Shown here: piece by piece, positions 9,597 to 18,388 of the stretch
Layout of the letters: each line of letters opens with the position of its first letter
Numbering within the stretch: position 1 is the first letter of the stretch
Assembly: GCF_021513135.1 (NCBI RefSeq)
Contig: NZ_CP090981.1
Location: 1,488,001 to 1,552,000 of the forward strand
Length of the DNA: 64,000 bases
Direction of reading: 5' to 3'
DNA from: Vibrio sp. SS-MA-C1-2
GTDB taxonomy: Bacteria; Pseudomonadota; Gammaproteobacteria; Enterobacterales; Vibrionaceae
Notes under the pieces: generated by a model
Databases searched by the model: none
What the model saw: only the letters and a program-made list of their open reading frames with translations
What the model was told of the DNA's origin: nothing
Position numbers and translations under genes: made by a program

Positions 9597-9737
9597 TATA
9601 CCCTTCATAGTTGAAGTTGCTAGGCTAGGTTTATAACAAAAATGGCTGCACTTGCTCGGCCCAATCATATAGTACACCTATACTCATGGGGCCTCATTCA
9701 CTTGCCGCCAACTAGCAACGCCAATTATTTTAGGTAT
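9597..9737 (+). repeat. ERIC-like repeat with small internal insertion
   Basis: The copy runs from TATACCCTTCATAGTTGAAG to CGCCAATTATTTTAGGTAT. It contains about 15 extra bases (TTTATAACAAAAATG region) within the left arm compared with the other copies. It sits between the convergent yhaJ and yqjG genes, where no other terminator is visible. Confidence 0.8.
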
Positions 9738-9772
9738 CACTGATATCGCAGATAGACTGAGAATATAAAAGA

Positions 9773-10756
9773 TTAATCACTCATTTTTTCTCGGTTATGT
9801 GGAATAGACCAATCTTGTTGATGTCCAGCGGGGACAATACCATAAGGATTAATCGCTAAATGACTGGCATAATAATGACGTTTAATGTGTGCCATGTTGA
9901 CGGTTTTGGCAATATTGGGCATTTGATATAGCTCAATCATGTAGTGGTAAATATTATCAAACTCTTTTAATAGCTTTAAATTACATTTGAAATGAGTATG
10001 GTAAACCGAATCGAATCGTATCAAGGTTGTCCATAATCGCCAATCTGCTTCCGTTAATGTAGATCCAACCAAATAGCGTTGTGTACCCAGTAATTGATCA
10101 AGATATTCTAAGCTTTCAAAAAGCGGAGTGACATTTTTATCATAAGCTTCTTGGCTTGTCGCAAACCCTGATTTATAAACACCGTTATTCACCGTATGGT
10201 AAACGAGTTCATTAATTTTATCGATTTCAGGTTGTAACTCTTCCGGGTAATAGTCATCCATATTGCCCGTTAAATCATTAAATGCGGAGTTGAACATTCT
10301 AATGATTTCTGACGATTCATTATTGACCGCAACTTGTAATTTCTTATCCCAAAGCAGAGGAACACTGACTACACCGTTATAGTCAGGCACATTTTGACGG
10401 TAACGCTCAGAAAGAAATTGACCATGAAATAGTGTATCGCCAGTGGTTTCAAATTCAGCCTCAGATTCTATATTATGCGTAAAACTCCAACCATTACCAT
10501 GCATATCAGGGTGAACAACACTGACAGTAATTAGTGCTTCAAGTCCTTTTAATTGACGAAAAATTAATGCACGATGAGCCCAAGGGCAAGCCAAAGAAAC
10601 ATAGAGATGATATCGGTCTGCTTCTGCTTTAAATCCGGCGTCACCCGTGGGTCCAGCACTGCCATCATCGGTTATCCAATGGCGAAATTGAGACTCTTTT
10701 CGACGATATTCTCCTTCTTTTATACTGCTATTCCATGTGGATTTTAATTCAGTCAT
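9773..10756 (-). CDS. yqjG: Glutathionyl-hydroquinone reductase YqjG
   Basis: These 327 residues match the omega/xi-class glutathione transferases that reduce glutathionyl-hydroquinones. The N-terminal thioredoxin-like domain carries the catalytic Cys in ACPWAHRALI, and the GDAGF and DDYYPEEL segments are typical. A C-terminal all-helical GST domain follows. The start is supported by GGAG 6 nt upstream. It lies downstream of a DoxX gene, with a decayed pirin-like gene in the gap, and near a YhaJ regulator, the same set as in E. coli. The likely role is detoxifying quinones in the cytoplasm. Confidence 0.93.
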   Translation of the reverse strand: MTELKSTWNSSIKEGEYRRKESQFRHWITDDGSAGPTGDAGFKAEADRYHLYVSLACPWAHRALIFRQLKGLEALITVSVVHPDMHGNGWSFTHNIESEAEFETTGDTLFHGQFLSERYRQNVPDYNGVVSVPLLWDKKLQVAVNNESSEIIRMFNSAFNDLTGNMDDYYPEELQPEIDKINELVYHTVNNGVYKSGFATSQEAYDKNVTPLFESLEYLDQLLGTQRYLVGSTLTEADWRLWTTLIRFDSVYHTHFKCNLKLLKEFDNIYHYMIELYQMPNIAKTVNMAHIKRHYYASHLAINPYGIVPAGHQQDWSIPHNREKMSD

Positions 10757-10777
10757 GCTGTGCTCCTTTTTTCTGGC

Positions 10778-10937
10778 TTACTGTTTCATTTCAATAATAA
10801 TAAAGTGCGCGTGATGATCTTTAGCTTTAAAGGTTAAAGTGGTTGATTCCGTGATCTCGAAACTCTCTTTTTCATTGAGCTCGGAATAGCCGACAATAGA
10901 GTTCAGATGCAGAGACTTTTTGATAGCCTTGGGTCAT
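10778..10937 (-). pseudogene. Remnant of a pirin-family (yhaK-like) gene
   Basis: A perfect GGAGG lies before an ATG at 10937, but that frame stops after 21 codons. Shifting frame gives an uninterrupted stretch ending at 10778 (SLHLNSIVGYSELNEKESFE, then a hydrophobic beta-rich tail ending FIIIEMKQ). It resembles the extreme C-terminus of YhaK-type pirins. An internal deletion plus frameshift of a gene once about 230 codons long would explain it. The E. coli order yhaJ-yhaK beside yqjG-yqjF supports the interpretation, but the alignment is short and by eye. Confidence 0.45.
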
Positions 10938-10949
10938 ATTGCCTCCGAG

Positions 10950-11396
10950 TTAATTCGCTCGTTGATTGATTAACTGATCAATGGATGCCTTTCCTGCACC
11001 ACTAAATATTAATGAAGTTGAAGCAGCAAGAAGCGCTAAAGCAAACTCATAACCATTATTGGACATAAAGAATCCATTGGCTAAGTGAGTGGTAACAATG
11101 GCAACAAGCATCGTCATCGCAAGCCCAAATGCGGCAGGACGAGTGAGTAATCCAATAATCAATACTATGCCGCCAAAGAACTCAACACCACCGGCTAAGA
11201 GTGCCATTAAATATCCAGGTTCTAAACCGATAGATGCCATCCATTGCCCAGTAGCTTCAAGTCCATAACCACCAAACCAACCAAATAATTTTTGACTACC
11301 GTGCAACATAAAAGTGATACCAACGGGAATGCGTAAAACCAAGGGTGCAAGTGTGGAATTAGATGAAAAGATTTTGTTCATTATTGAGTTAGACAT
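10950..11396 (-). CDS. DoxX family membrane protein (YqjF-like)
   Basis: This 148-residue protein has four hydrophobic helices and the DoxX hallmarks FMLHGSQKLFGWFGGYG and GGVEFFGGIVLIIGLLTRPAA. AAGGA lies 6 nt before the ATG. DoxX proteins are small inner-membrane partners of thiol or quinone redox enzymes. Here the gene heads a unit that continues into the pirin remnant and yqjG, so a role in quinone/thiol stress is plausible. E. coli yqjF occupies the same position beside yqjG. Confidence 0.85.
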   Translation of the reverse strand: MSNSIMNKIFSSNSTLAPLVLRIPVGITFMLHGSQKLFGWFGGYGLEATGQWMASIGLEPGYLMALLAGGVEFFGGIVLIIGLLTRPAAFGLAMTMLVAIVTTHLANGFFMSNNGYEFALALLAASTSLIFSGAGKASIDQLINQRAN

Positions 11397-11700
11397 TATT
11401 GATCCTTAATAATTGATTTTCTGTTTGAAGCTGAAATATCGCTCAAATAGAGGTAATACATATGTTTGCTTTTTTGATAAGAGAAGTTTATTCCACGCTG
11501 ACAATAAAAAATAACGATCAAATTTGTATCTTTAGTTCAAAAATTTTGATGATTATCTTTCTTTACCTTTAATAAAACAAAAAATATTTCGATAATTATG
11601 GAATTGTGTTCCATTTGAGCATAGACTATGAAGATAGAAGAGGATTTATTTTGAGATGAGTTCTATAAGTATTAATAAAGCGAGAAGAGAAGGTCTTATT

Positions 11701-11886
11701 ATGATTCAACGTCCATTTATTTTAGTTCAAATTTTGCTAGTGGCATTTGTTCTTTCTAGAGTCACAGAAGGTGCATCATTTACTGTGGCAAATCCAAAGG
11801 CAACCACGATTGGGATTGCAGTGATTACTATTGTTCTTGTTGGGGTTGGTAATTTTATTTGGGATAAAATCAAAAAGAAAAAATAA
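11701..11886 (+). CDS. Small membrane protein, 61 aa
   Basis: I do not recognise this gene. It has two hydrophobic segments (residues about 4-22 and 34-55) and ends in a lysine-rich tail IKKKK, giving a predicted hairpin membrane protein. The frame is open back to an ATG at 11656. The ATG at 11701 is preferred because AAGG lies 7 nt upstream and the longer N-terminus (MSSISINKARRE) is polar and contains the ribosome-binding site. It is divergent from the DoxX gene across about 300 bp of AT-rich DNA. Confidence 0.55.
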   Translation: MIQRPFILVQILLVAFVLSRVTEGASFTVANPKATTIGIAVITIVLVGVGNFIWDKIKKKK

Positions 11887-11984
11887 GTTTGTTAACGGTA
11901 TTTATTATTAATCTCGACTTCCTTTGTAGAAAATATTGATTTTAGTTATTGTGGCTGCTCTATAGATATTCGTTTAATAAGCAA

Positions 11985-12032
11985 TACTCAATCAATGCTT
12001 ATGCTTATGCTTATGCTTATGCTTATTGAGTA
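11985..12032. repeat. Hexanucleotide microsatellite (ATGCTT)x5 inside an inverted repeat
   Basis: Five perfect ATGCTT copies (11995-12024) are flanked by TACTCAAT (11985-11992) and its exact inverse complement ATTGAGTA (12025-12032). The array ends 46 bp upstream of the GNAT gene start. Being a multiple of three does not matter here because it is non-coding. Length changes would alter promoter or leader spacing. Confidence 0.9.
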
Positions 12033-12078
12033 AATCGTCATTTGTAGTGATTTAAGAATTAGACAAGGAGTAAAATCA

Positions 12079-12609
12079 ATGTTTCAAACAAGCGTGGATG
12101 ATCAGATTGTACTATCACTGATTGATCATCAGTGTGCAAAACCTTTAAGCCAATTAGTGATTGAAAACTATGATCACCTTGTTGAATGGTTAGCTTGGCC
12201 ACCATTTTGCCAAACAGAAGAGAGCTATCAAACGTTCATTTCTGAATCCCTATATCAATACGCTGACGGTAAAAGTTTAACTTGTGCGATTCGTTATGAC
12301 GGTGAAATAGTTGGCATGATTAGCTTTAACTTAATCGATCATCAATTAAAGAAGGTTGAAATTGGTTATTGGCTAGCCGAGAAAGATCAAGGAAAAGGGA
12401 TTATTTCACGTTGTTGTCAGTTTTTAATTGATTACGCCTTTACTGTCCTTGATATGGAAAAGGTTGAAATATCGGTGGCTGAAAATAACCAAGCGAGTCG
12501 AGCCGTGTGCGAACGACTAGGCTTCACATTAGAAGGGATATTAACTAATCATACCTGTGTTAATGGTATTATCCTTAATCACGCTATTTATGGTCTTTAC
12601 CGAAAATAA
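12079..12609 (+). CDS. GNAT N-acetyltransferase, RimL/RimJ-like
   Basis: This 176-residue acetyltransferase has the acetyl-CoA-binding signature E-I-G-Y-W-L-A-E-K-D-Q-G-K-G and the C-terminal NQASRAVCERLGFTLEG motif of RimJ/RimL-type enzymes. AAGGAG lies 8 nt before the ATG. The substrate is likely a protein N-terminus or small amine and cannot be determined. Upstream is a hexanucleotide microsatellite in a dyad, which could make expression variable. Downstream is a decayed ERIC-like copy. Confidence 0.85.
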   Translation: MFQTSVDDQIVLSLIDHQCAKPLSQLVIENYDHLVEWLAWPPFCQTEESYQTFISESLYQYADGKSLTCAIRYDGEIVGMISFNLIDHQLKKVEIGYWLAEKDQGKGIISRCCQFLIDYAFTVLDMEKVEISVAENNQASRAVCERLGFTLEGILTNHTCVNGIILNHAIYGLYRK

Positions 12610-12624
12610 AACGTTACCTACCTC

Positions 12625-12764
12625 TATCCTCTTCATACTTGAAGATGCTAAGCCTGTATACCTATGGCTTAGCTAGTTCACTCCAATCATATAGCATATA
12701 GATACTACTCTTAGGATGTTCATTTCTTTACTGCCGACGAACAACGCTAATGACTTTAGGTGTA
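12625..12764 (+). repeat. Degenerate ERIC-like repeat
   Basis: The outer arms are recognisable (TTCATACTTGAAGATGCTA at the left and AACGCTAATGACTTTAGGTGTA at the right), as is the centre ATCATATAGCATATAGATACTACTC. Many substitutions mark it as an old copy. It lies between the convergent GNAT and ygjV genes. Confidence 0.7.
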
Positions 12765-12790
12765 TTCATCTATAACTGCCAGCTTTAAGA

Positions 12791-12818
12791 TAACGCTTCA
12801 ATAATCATAGAAGCGTTA
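12791..12818 (-). terminator. Hairpin downstream of ygjV, possible terminator
   Basis: A perfect 9-bp stem TAACGCTTC/GAAGCGTTA with a 10-nt loop lies 70 bp past the ygjV stop. The following tract on the minus strand (TCTTAAAG) is only weakly T-rich, so terminator function is tentative. Confidence 0.4.
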
Positions 12819-12889
12819 GACTACAAGCTTTGCTCAAAAAACGCTCATTTCGAAGCAAAAGAATAAAATCAGGATAGTTTTAATTTTAG

Positions 12890-13393
12890 TTAAACCACTT
12901 CTACTTTTTCTCTACGACTTAAACGATAAATCGTTGTCGCTAATATTGTCGCATTGATCATATCGTTAATCGCACCGCCATAAGATCCTAAAACAACAGC
13001 ATTGATTAACCATAATAAAGTACAAATTAAAAAGGCGAATCTCATTGCAATCCCTTTACACATAAATAGGGCGTAACAGCTCACTGTTGAAGCCATTAAG
13101 GGGATTAAATCAGTAGGTGATTGATAAAAAAAGTAACTTAATGATGTTTGAATAATTAGAAATAACACAAACATCTTTGTTCCTGTAAATTTAATGGATA
13201 CTAAAGATCGTACAGCATTGATAAATAGATTAATTCCTGCGACAAAACCACCAAGTAACGTAAAGTGAATTGAAAATAGTGTGCATGAACAAAAGAGGAA
13301 GATCCGCATTCGTTTGTCACTAATACAAGATGAGCCAATAAGGTTCACGATAAGGGCTAAAAAGCCTATAGCTTGGATCATTGTTTCTGACAT
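12890..13393 (-). CDS. ygjV: YgjV family inner-membrane protein
   Basis: The 167 residues form about five or six hydrophobic helices. They align with E. coli YgjV in the middle (LPLMASTVSCYALFMCKGI against the family's LPVIGTIVSTWALFRCKGL) and in the conserved N-A-V/I-R after the second helix. The function of the family is unknown. The gene appears single, about 70 bp from the S33 peptidase upstream on the same strand. Confidence 0.8.
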   Translation of the reverse strand: MSETMIQAIGFLALIVNLIGSSCISDKRMRIFLFCSCTLFSIHFTLLGGFVAGINLFINAVRSLVSIKFTGTKMFVLFLIIQTSLSYFFYQSPTDLIPLMASTVSCYALFMCKGIAMRFAFLICTLLWLINAVVLGSYGGAINDMINATILATTIYRLSRREKVEVV

Positions 13394-13461
13394 ATTATTC
13401 CTTCAATATAACTCTCTAACTAATGGATTAATGTTGCTAGTCAACAGCAATAATATTGTTA

Positions 13462-14754
13462 TTACCGAATATTTCGTTGAGTTTGTTTACCCATAAAAAT
13501 CAATTTATCTAAGATCCTTTCACCATCGGCACGTAGTCCATTATGTTCATACTCATTGGTGATCCAAGCTTTTGAATTCGGGATCTTTGTCAATGTCTCG
13601 CGGCTGATATCCATTTCCACAAACATATCTTCAGCATAAACAGCACAACTAACAGGAACCTGATTATTTTGCAACTGTTCAGGATCATATAAATCCCCCC
13701 AATCTGCTTTGTTAGCCAGTATTTCTGCCGCTTGTTGGAGAGGCTTTAAGTTTTTATATTGTTCAAACATCCAAGGGAAAACCATTTCACCGGTAAAATA
13801 GAAAGGTTGATTGGGTTGGTAATCAAAAATATTAACTTGTTTTCTAACTCGATGAGCACTCCAGTTAGAGGCAATCCCTTGGCAGTAGATTGATTCATGA
13901 AGCAGTGCATAAATAGGGTGTGTCTGAAACCCTTGTTCCATCAGCATACTATTTAAAAATTCATAACGAAGTTGGTGCTTCCCTTCAATAGTGATAAATG
14001 CATTTTCTAATAAGTAGTAGGTAGGAAGAAACGTGTCACTCATACCAAAATTGATACCAATCTGTTGAAACTGTTCCACGGTAAAGCGCTGACCATTAGG
14101 TAAAAACTCTTCTTGCTCTATAAGGTGGTTAGCAATTTCTTGACACATCTGTTGGGCTTGAGGGAATTGTTGAAAAAATTGCTGATTTTTCTCTAAAGTC
14201 CGTTTAAATGTTGCATGATAAACGTCATCAGGGTGACGATAAATAGAAGGTACGCCACCGGTAATATAGCTTTGTAATAGACTTTCGGGGAAGAGAGATA
14301 GATAAGTCAATGAGCAGAACCCACCAAAACTCTGACCTAAAATAGCCCACTTATCGATGTTAAATGCTTTACGGATAAACTCAGCATCACGAACGATATT
14401 ATCAGCACGAAAGTGAGTCAGGTATTCAGCTTGTTGTGTTGGCGATAAATGCGATAAGGTTTGATGGGATATGACCGAGCTATTTCCTGTTCCTCGTTGA
14501 TCCAGTAATAAAACACGATATGTTTGTAAGGCGCGCTTAATCCAACCCGAGTGCCCATTCTGACGAGGGGATGGGAAGCCAGGCCCTCCTTGAAAAAACA
14601 CTAACCAAGGCTTTTGATTATCCTGTTCATCACAAAGTGTTATCTCTCTAGCAAAAACGGAAATAGTGACTTCAGGGCTGGTATAATCTAAAGGGACGGT
14701 AAAAGTGTGAGGAGTGAAATTTAATCCATCGTCATTGAAGCTTTGTATTTGCAT
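13462..14754 (-). CDS. Alpha/beta hydrolase, prolyl aminopeptidase-like (peptidase S33)
   Basis: This is a cytoplasmic serine peptidase-type hydrolase of about 430 residues. It has the oxyanion loop FFQGGPGFPSP, the LLDQRGTGNSS segment and the nucleophile elbow GQSFGG. The acid and histidine (NEYEHNGLR near the C-terminus) are in the expected place. That is the pattern of prolyl iminopeptidases and related enzymes. The frame is open from an ATG at 14775, but the ATG at 14754 is preferred since AAGGA lies 8 nt upstream of it. The likely role is releasing N-terminal proline from peptides. Confidence 0.82.
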   Translation of the reverse strand: MQIQSFNDDGLNFTPHTFTVPLDYTSPEVTISVFAREITLCDEQDNQKPWLVFFQGGPGFPSPRQNGHSGWIKRALQTYRVLLLDQRGTGNSSVISHQTLSHLSPTQQAEYLTHFRADNIVRDAEFIRKAFNIDKWAILGQSFGGFCSLTYLSLFPESLLQSYITGGVPSIYRHPDDVYHATFKRTLEKNQQFFQQFPQAQQMCQEIANHLIEQEEFLPNGQRFTVEQFQQIGINFGMSDTFLPTYYLLENAFITIEGKHQLRYEFLNSMLMEQGFQTHPIYALLHESIYCQGIASNWSAHRVRKQVNIFDYQPNQPFYFTGEMVFPWMFEQYKNLKPLQQAAEILANKADWGDLYDPEQLQNNQVPVSCAVYAEDMFVEMDISRETLTKIPNSKAWITNEYEHNGLRADGERILDKLIFMGKQTQRNIR

Positions 14755-14942
14755 TCTCATTATCCTTATGAGCATTATTATTTATTAAATTGCATATTAT
14801 AAGGATATCTACATGATTTAAAGTGTTTTTATATATCATGACACTAAAATGTCGGAGCCTTCAAAAAATAGCTGGATGATTAAAATAGATGCGATTTTTT
14901 ATCACTATTGGATAAGATAATAAACCTGACGCATTCCTTTCA

Positions 14943-15030
14943 TATACCCAACGTAATTGGAGTTGCTAGTAGGCGGCAAGTGAATAAGGCCCTATGAATA
15001 TAGATGTGCTATATGATTGGGGCGAATAGA
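14943..15030 (-). repeat. Truncated ERIC-like repeat (about two thirds)
   Basis: The reverse-oriented right arm and centre are present (ACGTAATTGGAGTTGCTAGTAG through ATATGATTGGGGCGAATAGA), while the final arm ending in CTTCAAGTATGG is absent. The rest of the 547-bp gap (14755-15301) is AT-rich and holds a perfect hairpin TATTGAAATA/TATTTCAATA at 15056-15078; I see no other feature. Confidence 0.7.
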
Positions 15031-15301
15031 TCCTTTTAGCTGAAATAGGTGTGAATATTGAAATATTATATTTCAATATAGTGGCTTTTCTGTCGTATTT
15101 TCGTTGGATAAATATCTCACCATGATCCAAGTCAAAAATAAATATACTTTATAACTGGTAAGTGTCGAACATCACGCATTTTAACTATAAAAATAGAGCC
15201 TATTTATTAATTAATAGAATGTACTACCACTTGATTGGTATTGTCGTTTTTTCACTAGCTGGCTAATATTTATGGGAAATCTATTCATTTAGGATGTGAA
15301 G

Positions 15302-15436
15302 ATGAAGTGTACTCAAAATAGACTGCAACAGTTAGATCAGCAAATAAAAAAGACAAAGATTATTTCTGGGTTAATCATGTTTAGTAATATAGTCATCTCA
15401 GTTAGTATTATTTATGTCATGTTCCATTACCTATAA
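15302..15436 (+). CDS. Small membrane protein, 44 aa
   Basis: This short frame starts with ATG preceded by AGGA at 7 nt and encodes MKCTQNRLQQLDQQIKKTK followed by one hydrophobic helix of about 22 residues ending FHYL. A soluble charged N-terminus with a single C-terminal membrane helix is a common small-protein layout. I do not recognise a family. The evidence is the ribosome-binding site and the clean helix; it could be a chance frame. Confidence 0.45.
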   Translation: MKCTQNRLQQLDQQIKKTKIISGLIMFSNIVISVSIIYVMFHYL

Positions 15437-15657
15437 ATTTTTTATGACTTATTATTGGCTATTTTCCGGTCGTTGGATTTCATTGTAGACAAAGGATAAT
15501 TGTCACTTCTCGTTATTTTTTCTATCAATCTCTCGTCGTAATTGTTATTATTTTCTTATTAGATTTATCTTTTTTTTAGGTTTGGATTAAAAATCATTGT
15601 CTAAGCTCTATTTTAAGATGTTTTTGTAGGAAATTGATTTCGATTAAGGAGGAAAGA

Positions 15658-16281
15658 GTGTTGGATATTTTTCTTACCCAGTTTATTTTTTTATGGGCAG
15701 TTATCGACCCCATTGGCTCCGTCCCAATTTATTTATCTCAAACACAACATATTCCTGAAAAGCAAAAGAAAATTGTTGCTTTCAAAGCGATTGCTATCTC
15801 TTCTGGTGTTTTGTTGTTCTTTCTCATCGCTGGTCAATTGATGTTGGATGCGATGCAGATTCCTCTTCCTGCATTCCAAGCCGCAGGTGGTTTGGTTTTA
15901 TTACTTTTTGCCTTAACGATGATTTTTGGTGAGAGTAAACCAGAGCAAGAGCAAAAACTGACTCAGAATATGACACGCAAAGAATTAGCCAATATTGCTG
16001 TGTATCCTCTTGCTATTCCTTCTATTGCATCACCAGGTGCAATGATGGCGATTGTCATGTTGACGGATAATCATCGTCATTCCTTTGCCGAGCAAGCGAT
16101 AACAGCAGGGATAATGATGGCCGTTTTACTTATTACATTACTTTTATTGTTGGGAGCACCCTTGATTCAACGTGTTATTGGTAATGTGGGTGCAGCCATC
16201 ATTAGCCGAGTGATGGGGTTAATACTGGCAGCGATAGCGGTCAATAATTTATTACTTGGAATCAAGAATTTTTACATATAA
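15658..16281 (+). CDS. MarC family integral membrane protein
   Basis: This is a UPF0056/MarC protein of 207 residues with six hydrophobic helices and the hallmark N-terminus FLTQFIFLWAVIDPIGSVPIY. A perfect AAGGAGG at 15646-15652 sits 5 nt before GTG 15658 and 8 nt before TTG 15661. Starting at the upstream ATG (15634) would put the ribosome-binding site inside the coding region, so GTG (or TTG) is preferred. The function of the family is unknown; it was once linked to multiple antibiotic resistance by position only. Confidence 0.85.
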   Translation: MLDIFLTQFIFLWAVIDPIGSVPIYLSQTQHIPEKQKKIVAFKAIAISSGVLLFFLIAGQLMLDAMQIPLPAFQAAGGLVLLLFALTMIFGESKPEQEQKLTQNMTRKELANIAVYPLAIPSIASPGAMMAIVMLTDNHRHSFAEQAITAGIMMAVLLITLLLLLGAPLIQRVIGNVGAAIISRVMGLILAAIAVNNLLLGIKNFYI

Positions 16282-16383
16282 TTAAATTTCATATATGTTT
16301 ATAGCTACCTCTTTTATTATTTTAAAGATGAATAGCATAAATGGGTATAATTCACTTCCGATAAGAAGAATAAGAGATAACTT

Positions 16384-16938
16384 ATGAGAATAGTCGTTGG
16401 AATAACTGGTGCGACAGGCGCACCATTAGCGTATAAAATTTTACAACAACTCAATGAATTAAATGTAGAAACTCATATTATTATCTCTAAATGGGCGAAA
16501 GCAACCATCGCACTTGAGACTGATTATACTGTTGATGACTTTAAGCAGTTAGCGGCGACAACCTACTCTTATAATGATCAGGCGGCTGCAGTTTCTAGTG
16601 GTTCTTTTAAAGCTGATGCGATGATTATTGTCCCTTGCAGCATGAAAACCTTAGCTGCTATTCGTTGTGGTCTGGCTGATAATTTAATTACTCGTACTGC
16701 TGATGTGATGTTAAAAGAGAGACGAGAGCTTATATTGGCGGTACGTGAAACACCATTAAATTCGATTCATTTAGAAAATATGTTATTCCTCTCTAATATG
16801 GGGGTACGAATTTGCCCACCTATGCCCGCTTTCTATAATAACCCGAAAACTATTGATGATCTTTTGACCCACAATGCAGTAAGAATTTTAGATCAATTGA
16901 ACCTTGATCACCCAGATGCAAAACGTTGGAAGAGTTAA
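16384..16938 (+). CDS. ubiX: UbiX/Pad1-family flavin prenyltransferase
   Basis: These 184 residues have the family pattern: the GITGATGAPLA flavin-phosphate loop, the SSGSF motif, IIVPCSMKTLAAIRCGLADN and the C-terminal CPPMPAFYNNP. Such enzymes prenylate FMN to make the cofactor of UbiD-type decarboxylases, for ubiquinone synthesis or phenolic-acid decarboxylation. No ubiD-type gene is adjacent, so which pathway it serves is open. It is followed by a glutaredoxin gene 86 bp on, perhaps separately transcribed. Confidence 0.88.
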   Translation: MRIVVGITGATGAPLAYKILQQLNELNVETHIIISKWAKATIALETDYTVDDFKQLAATTYSYNDQAAAVSSGSFKADAMIIVPCSMKTLAAIRCGLADNLITRTADVMLKERRELILAVRETPLNSIHLENMLFLSNMGVRICPPMPAFYNNPKTIDDLLTHNAVRILDQLNLDHPDAKRWKS

Positions 16939-17024
16939 CACCTTCTTAGCGCTAGGTCTGATGTTGCTTTTATGTTATAAGTTAATTTGATTTATTAATT
17001 ATTTTTAAATGGACAGGAAATTTA

Positions 17025-17384
17025 ATGGCGATTATTAGGTTTATTTTAGGCAAGATTATTTTGATTCTTAATTTTGTCTTTTCACCAAGCGGTGTGAAAC
17101 GTTCAGCAGAAGCGCAACAACAAGCAGATGAAAAAGCTAAGTCATTAGTCTTATATCAATTTGAAGCATGCCCTTTTTGTGTCAAAGTTAGACGTGAAAT
17201 TAAACGTCAATCAATTAATATTGAATTACGTGACGCCAAAAATGATCCGCAAGCTCGTCAAGAATTAGAGCAGGGTGGTGGTCGAGTTAAGGTACCCTGT
17301 CTTCGAATCGAAAACGCAGGTGAAGTTACTTGGATGTATGAATCCAGTGATATCATTGCTTATTTGCAGCAAGAGTTTGCTTAA
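17025..17384 (+). CDS. Membrane-anchored glutaredoxin
   Basis: This 119-residue protein has an N-terminal hydrophobic helix (residues 3-19) and then a glutaredoxin fold with the dithiol motif C49-P-F-C52. A cis-proline loop RVKVPCL and a GSH-site-like YESSDIIAYL follow. The usual Vibrio relatives have the same N-terminal anchor. Likely role: glutathione-dependent thiol reduction near the membrane on the cytoplasmic side. A strong bidirectional terminator follows. Confidence 0.85.
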   Translation: MAIIRFILGKIILILNFVFSPSGVKRSAEAQQQADEKAKSLVLYQFEACPFCVKVRREIKRQSINIELRDAKNDPQARQELEQGGGRVKVPCLRIENAGEVTWMYESSDIIAYLQQEFA

Positions 17385-17400
17385 AAATCATTAAAAAAAT

Positions 17401-17442
17401 AAGGCACGGTAATTTGGACTTTTCAATTATCGTGCCTTTTTT
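17401..17442. terminator. Bidirectional terminator between glutaredoxin and M14 peptidase genes
   Basis: The stem AAGGCACGGTAATT/AATTATCGTGCCTT has one internal mismatch and is followed by TTTTTT on the plus strand. An A-rich run precedes it, giving T on the minus strand. It serves both convergent genes. Confidence 0.88.
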
Positions 17443-17467
17443 GATCTTTAATTATTTTTATCAGAGA

Positions 17468-18388
17468 TTATTTATTCTGTAAAATATAATTCAATGCACC
17501 ACGTAGGGCAGCGACTTGAGCTTGATTACACTCATCATCGGTTACTTTCGGGCTGTCTGGGTAGACCTCTGTCGTGCAGGTATACGTTGCATCGGTAACG
17601 CTGGCACAAAGAGAAAGCGCTTTCAGTGGGTAGTTAATAACACCTTCTTGAGTGATCGCTGAACCAATAATTTCACCTTCTGCATCCGCCGGTGCAATAT
17701 GTGTGACTTGGCGAACTTCATCGATAATCGCAGTTTGGAAATCATGCTGAGGGTTTTCTGTATCACCGACACCATAAAAACCATCTGGAATAGAGCCTGC
17801 AACATACTCAATACCATCACGAGCCGCTAATGCTGGACGAAACTCGCTCTCATCAGTGTCTGTTGTTTCGTGAAGATCAATATGGGCAATAAAATTAGCA
17901 TTTTGGTGTTGCTTAACCAATTCCATCACTGCCGCTGACTCTTCTGAAGGCGTGTTGTCATAAAACGAACGATTAGGATCGATAGCTTGTGGATTCCAGC
18001 GATTAATCACTTCATAACCCCATGGGCTCACACAAGGGATCGCGATAAAATTAAAATCGGCTAAATAATTGTTGATTTCATCGTTTAAGAAAAGCAGAGC
18101 ACCATGAACACCGCTAGTTTCGTAACCGTGGACACCACCTGTGATTAAAACTGTAGGTTTATTGTTATCCCAGTTTTTTGACTTAATAACAAATAATGGG
18201 TATTTCTCTGGTGAATAGCTAAGAGCCCCATGTTGTTGAACATCTAATTTATCTGCCAATGCCGTAATTTTAGTGACAACTTCTTGTAGATATGAGCGTT
18301 TAATCGTTGTTTGAGCTAACCATTGTTGCTTTTCTTTATCTTGCCAAACTTGACCGGGTGTACCAATTAGGTAAGTCGTTTGAGTCAT
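17468..18388 (-). CDS. M14 family metallopeptidase (zinc carboxypeptidase-like)
   Basis: About 306 residues. The zinc motif H-x-x-E is in GGVHGYETSG, the third ligand histidine in AHIDLHETTDTDESEF, and the substrate-binding asparagine-arginine in DPNRSFYDN. These are the signatures of the succinylglutamate desuccinylase/carboxypeptidase M14 clan. The ATG at 18388 (MTQTTY) is preferred over 18409 because AAGG lies 8 nt upstream. No signal peptide is seen, so it is probably cytoplasmic. The exact substrate is unknown. Confidence 0.82.
   Translation of the reverse strand: MTQTTYLIGTPGQVWQDKEKQQWLAQTTIKRSYLQEVVTKITALADKLDVQQHGALSYSPEKYPLFVIKSKNWDNNKPTVLITGGVHGYETSGVHGALLFLNDEINNYLADFNFIAIPCVSPWGYEVINRWNPQAIDPNRSFYDNTPSEESAAVMELVKQHQNANFIAHIDLHETTDTDESEFRPALAARDGIEYVAGSIPDGFYGVGDTENPQHDFQTAIIDEVRQVTHIAPADAEGEIIGSAITQEGVINYPLKALSLCASVTDATYTCTTEVYPDSPKVTDDECNQAQVAALRGALNYILQNK

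Noticed and set aside
15056-15078. Perfect hairpin TATTGAAATA/TATTTCAATA as terminator
   Set aside because: No gene ends before it and the stem has almost no G/C; left as a note in the repeat entry.
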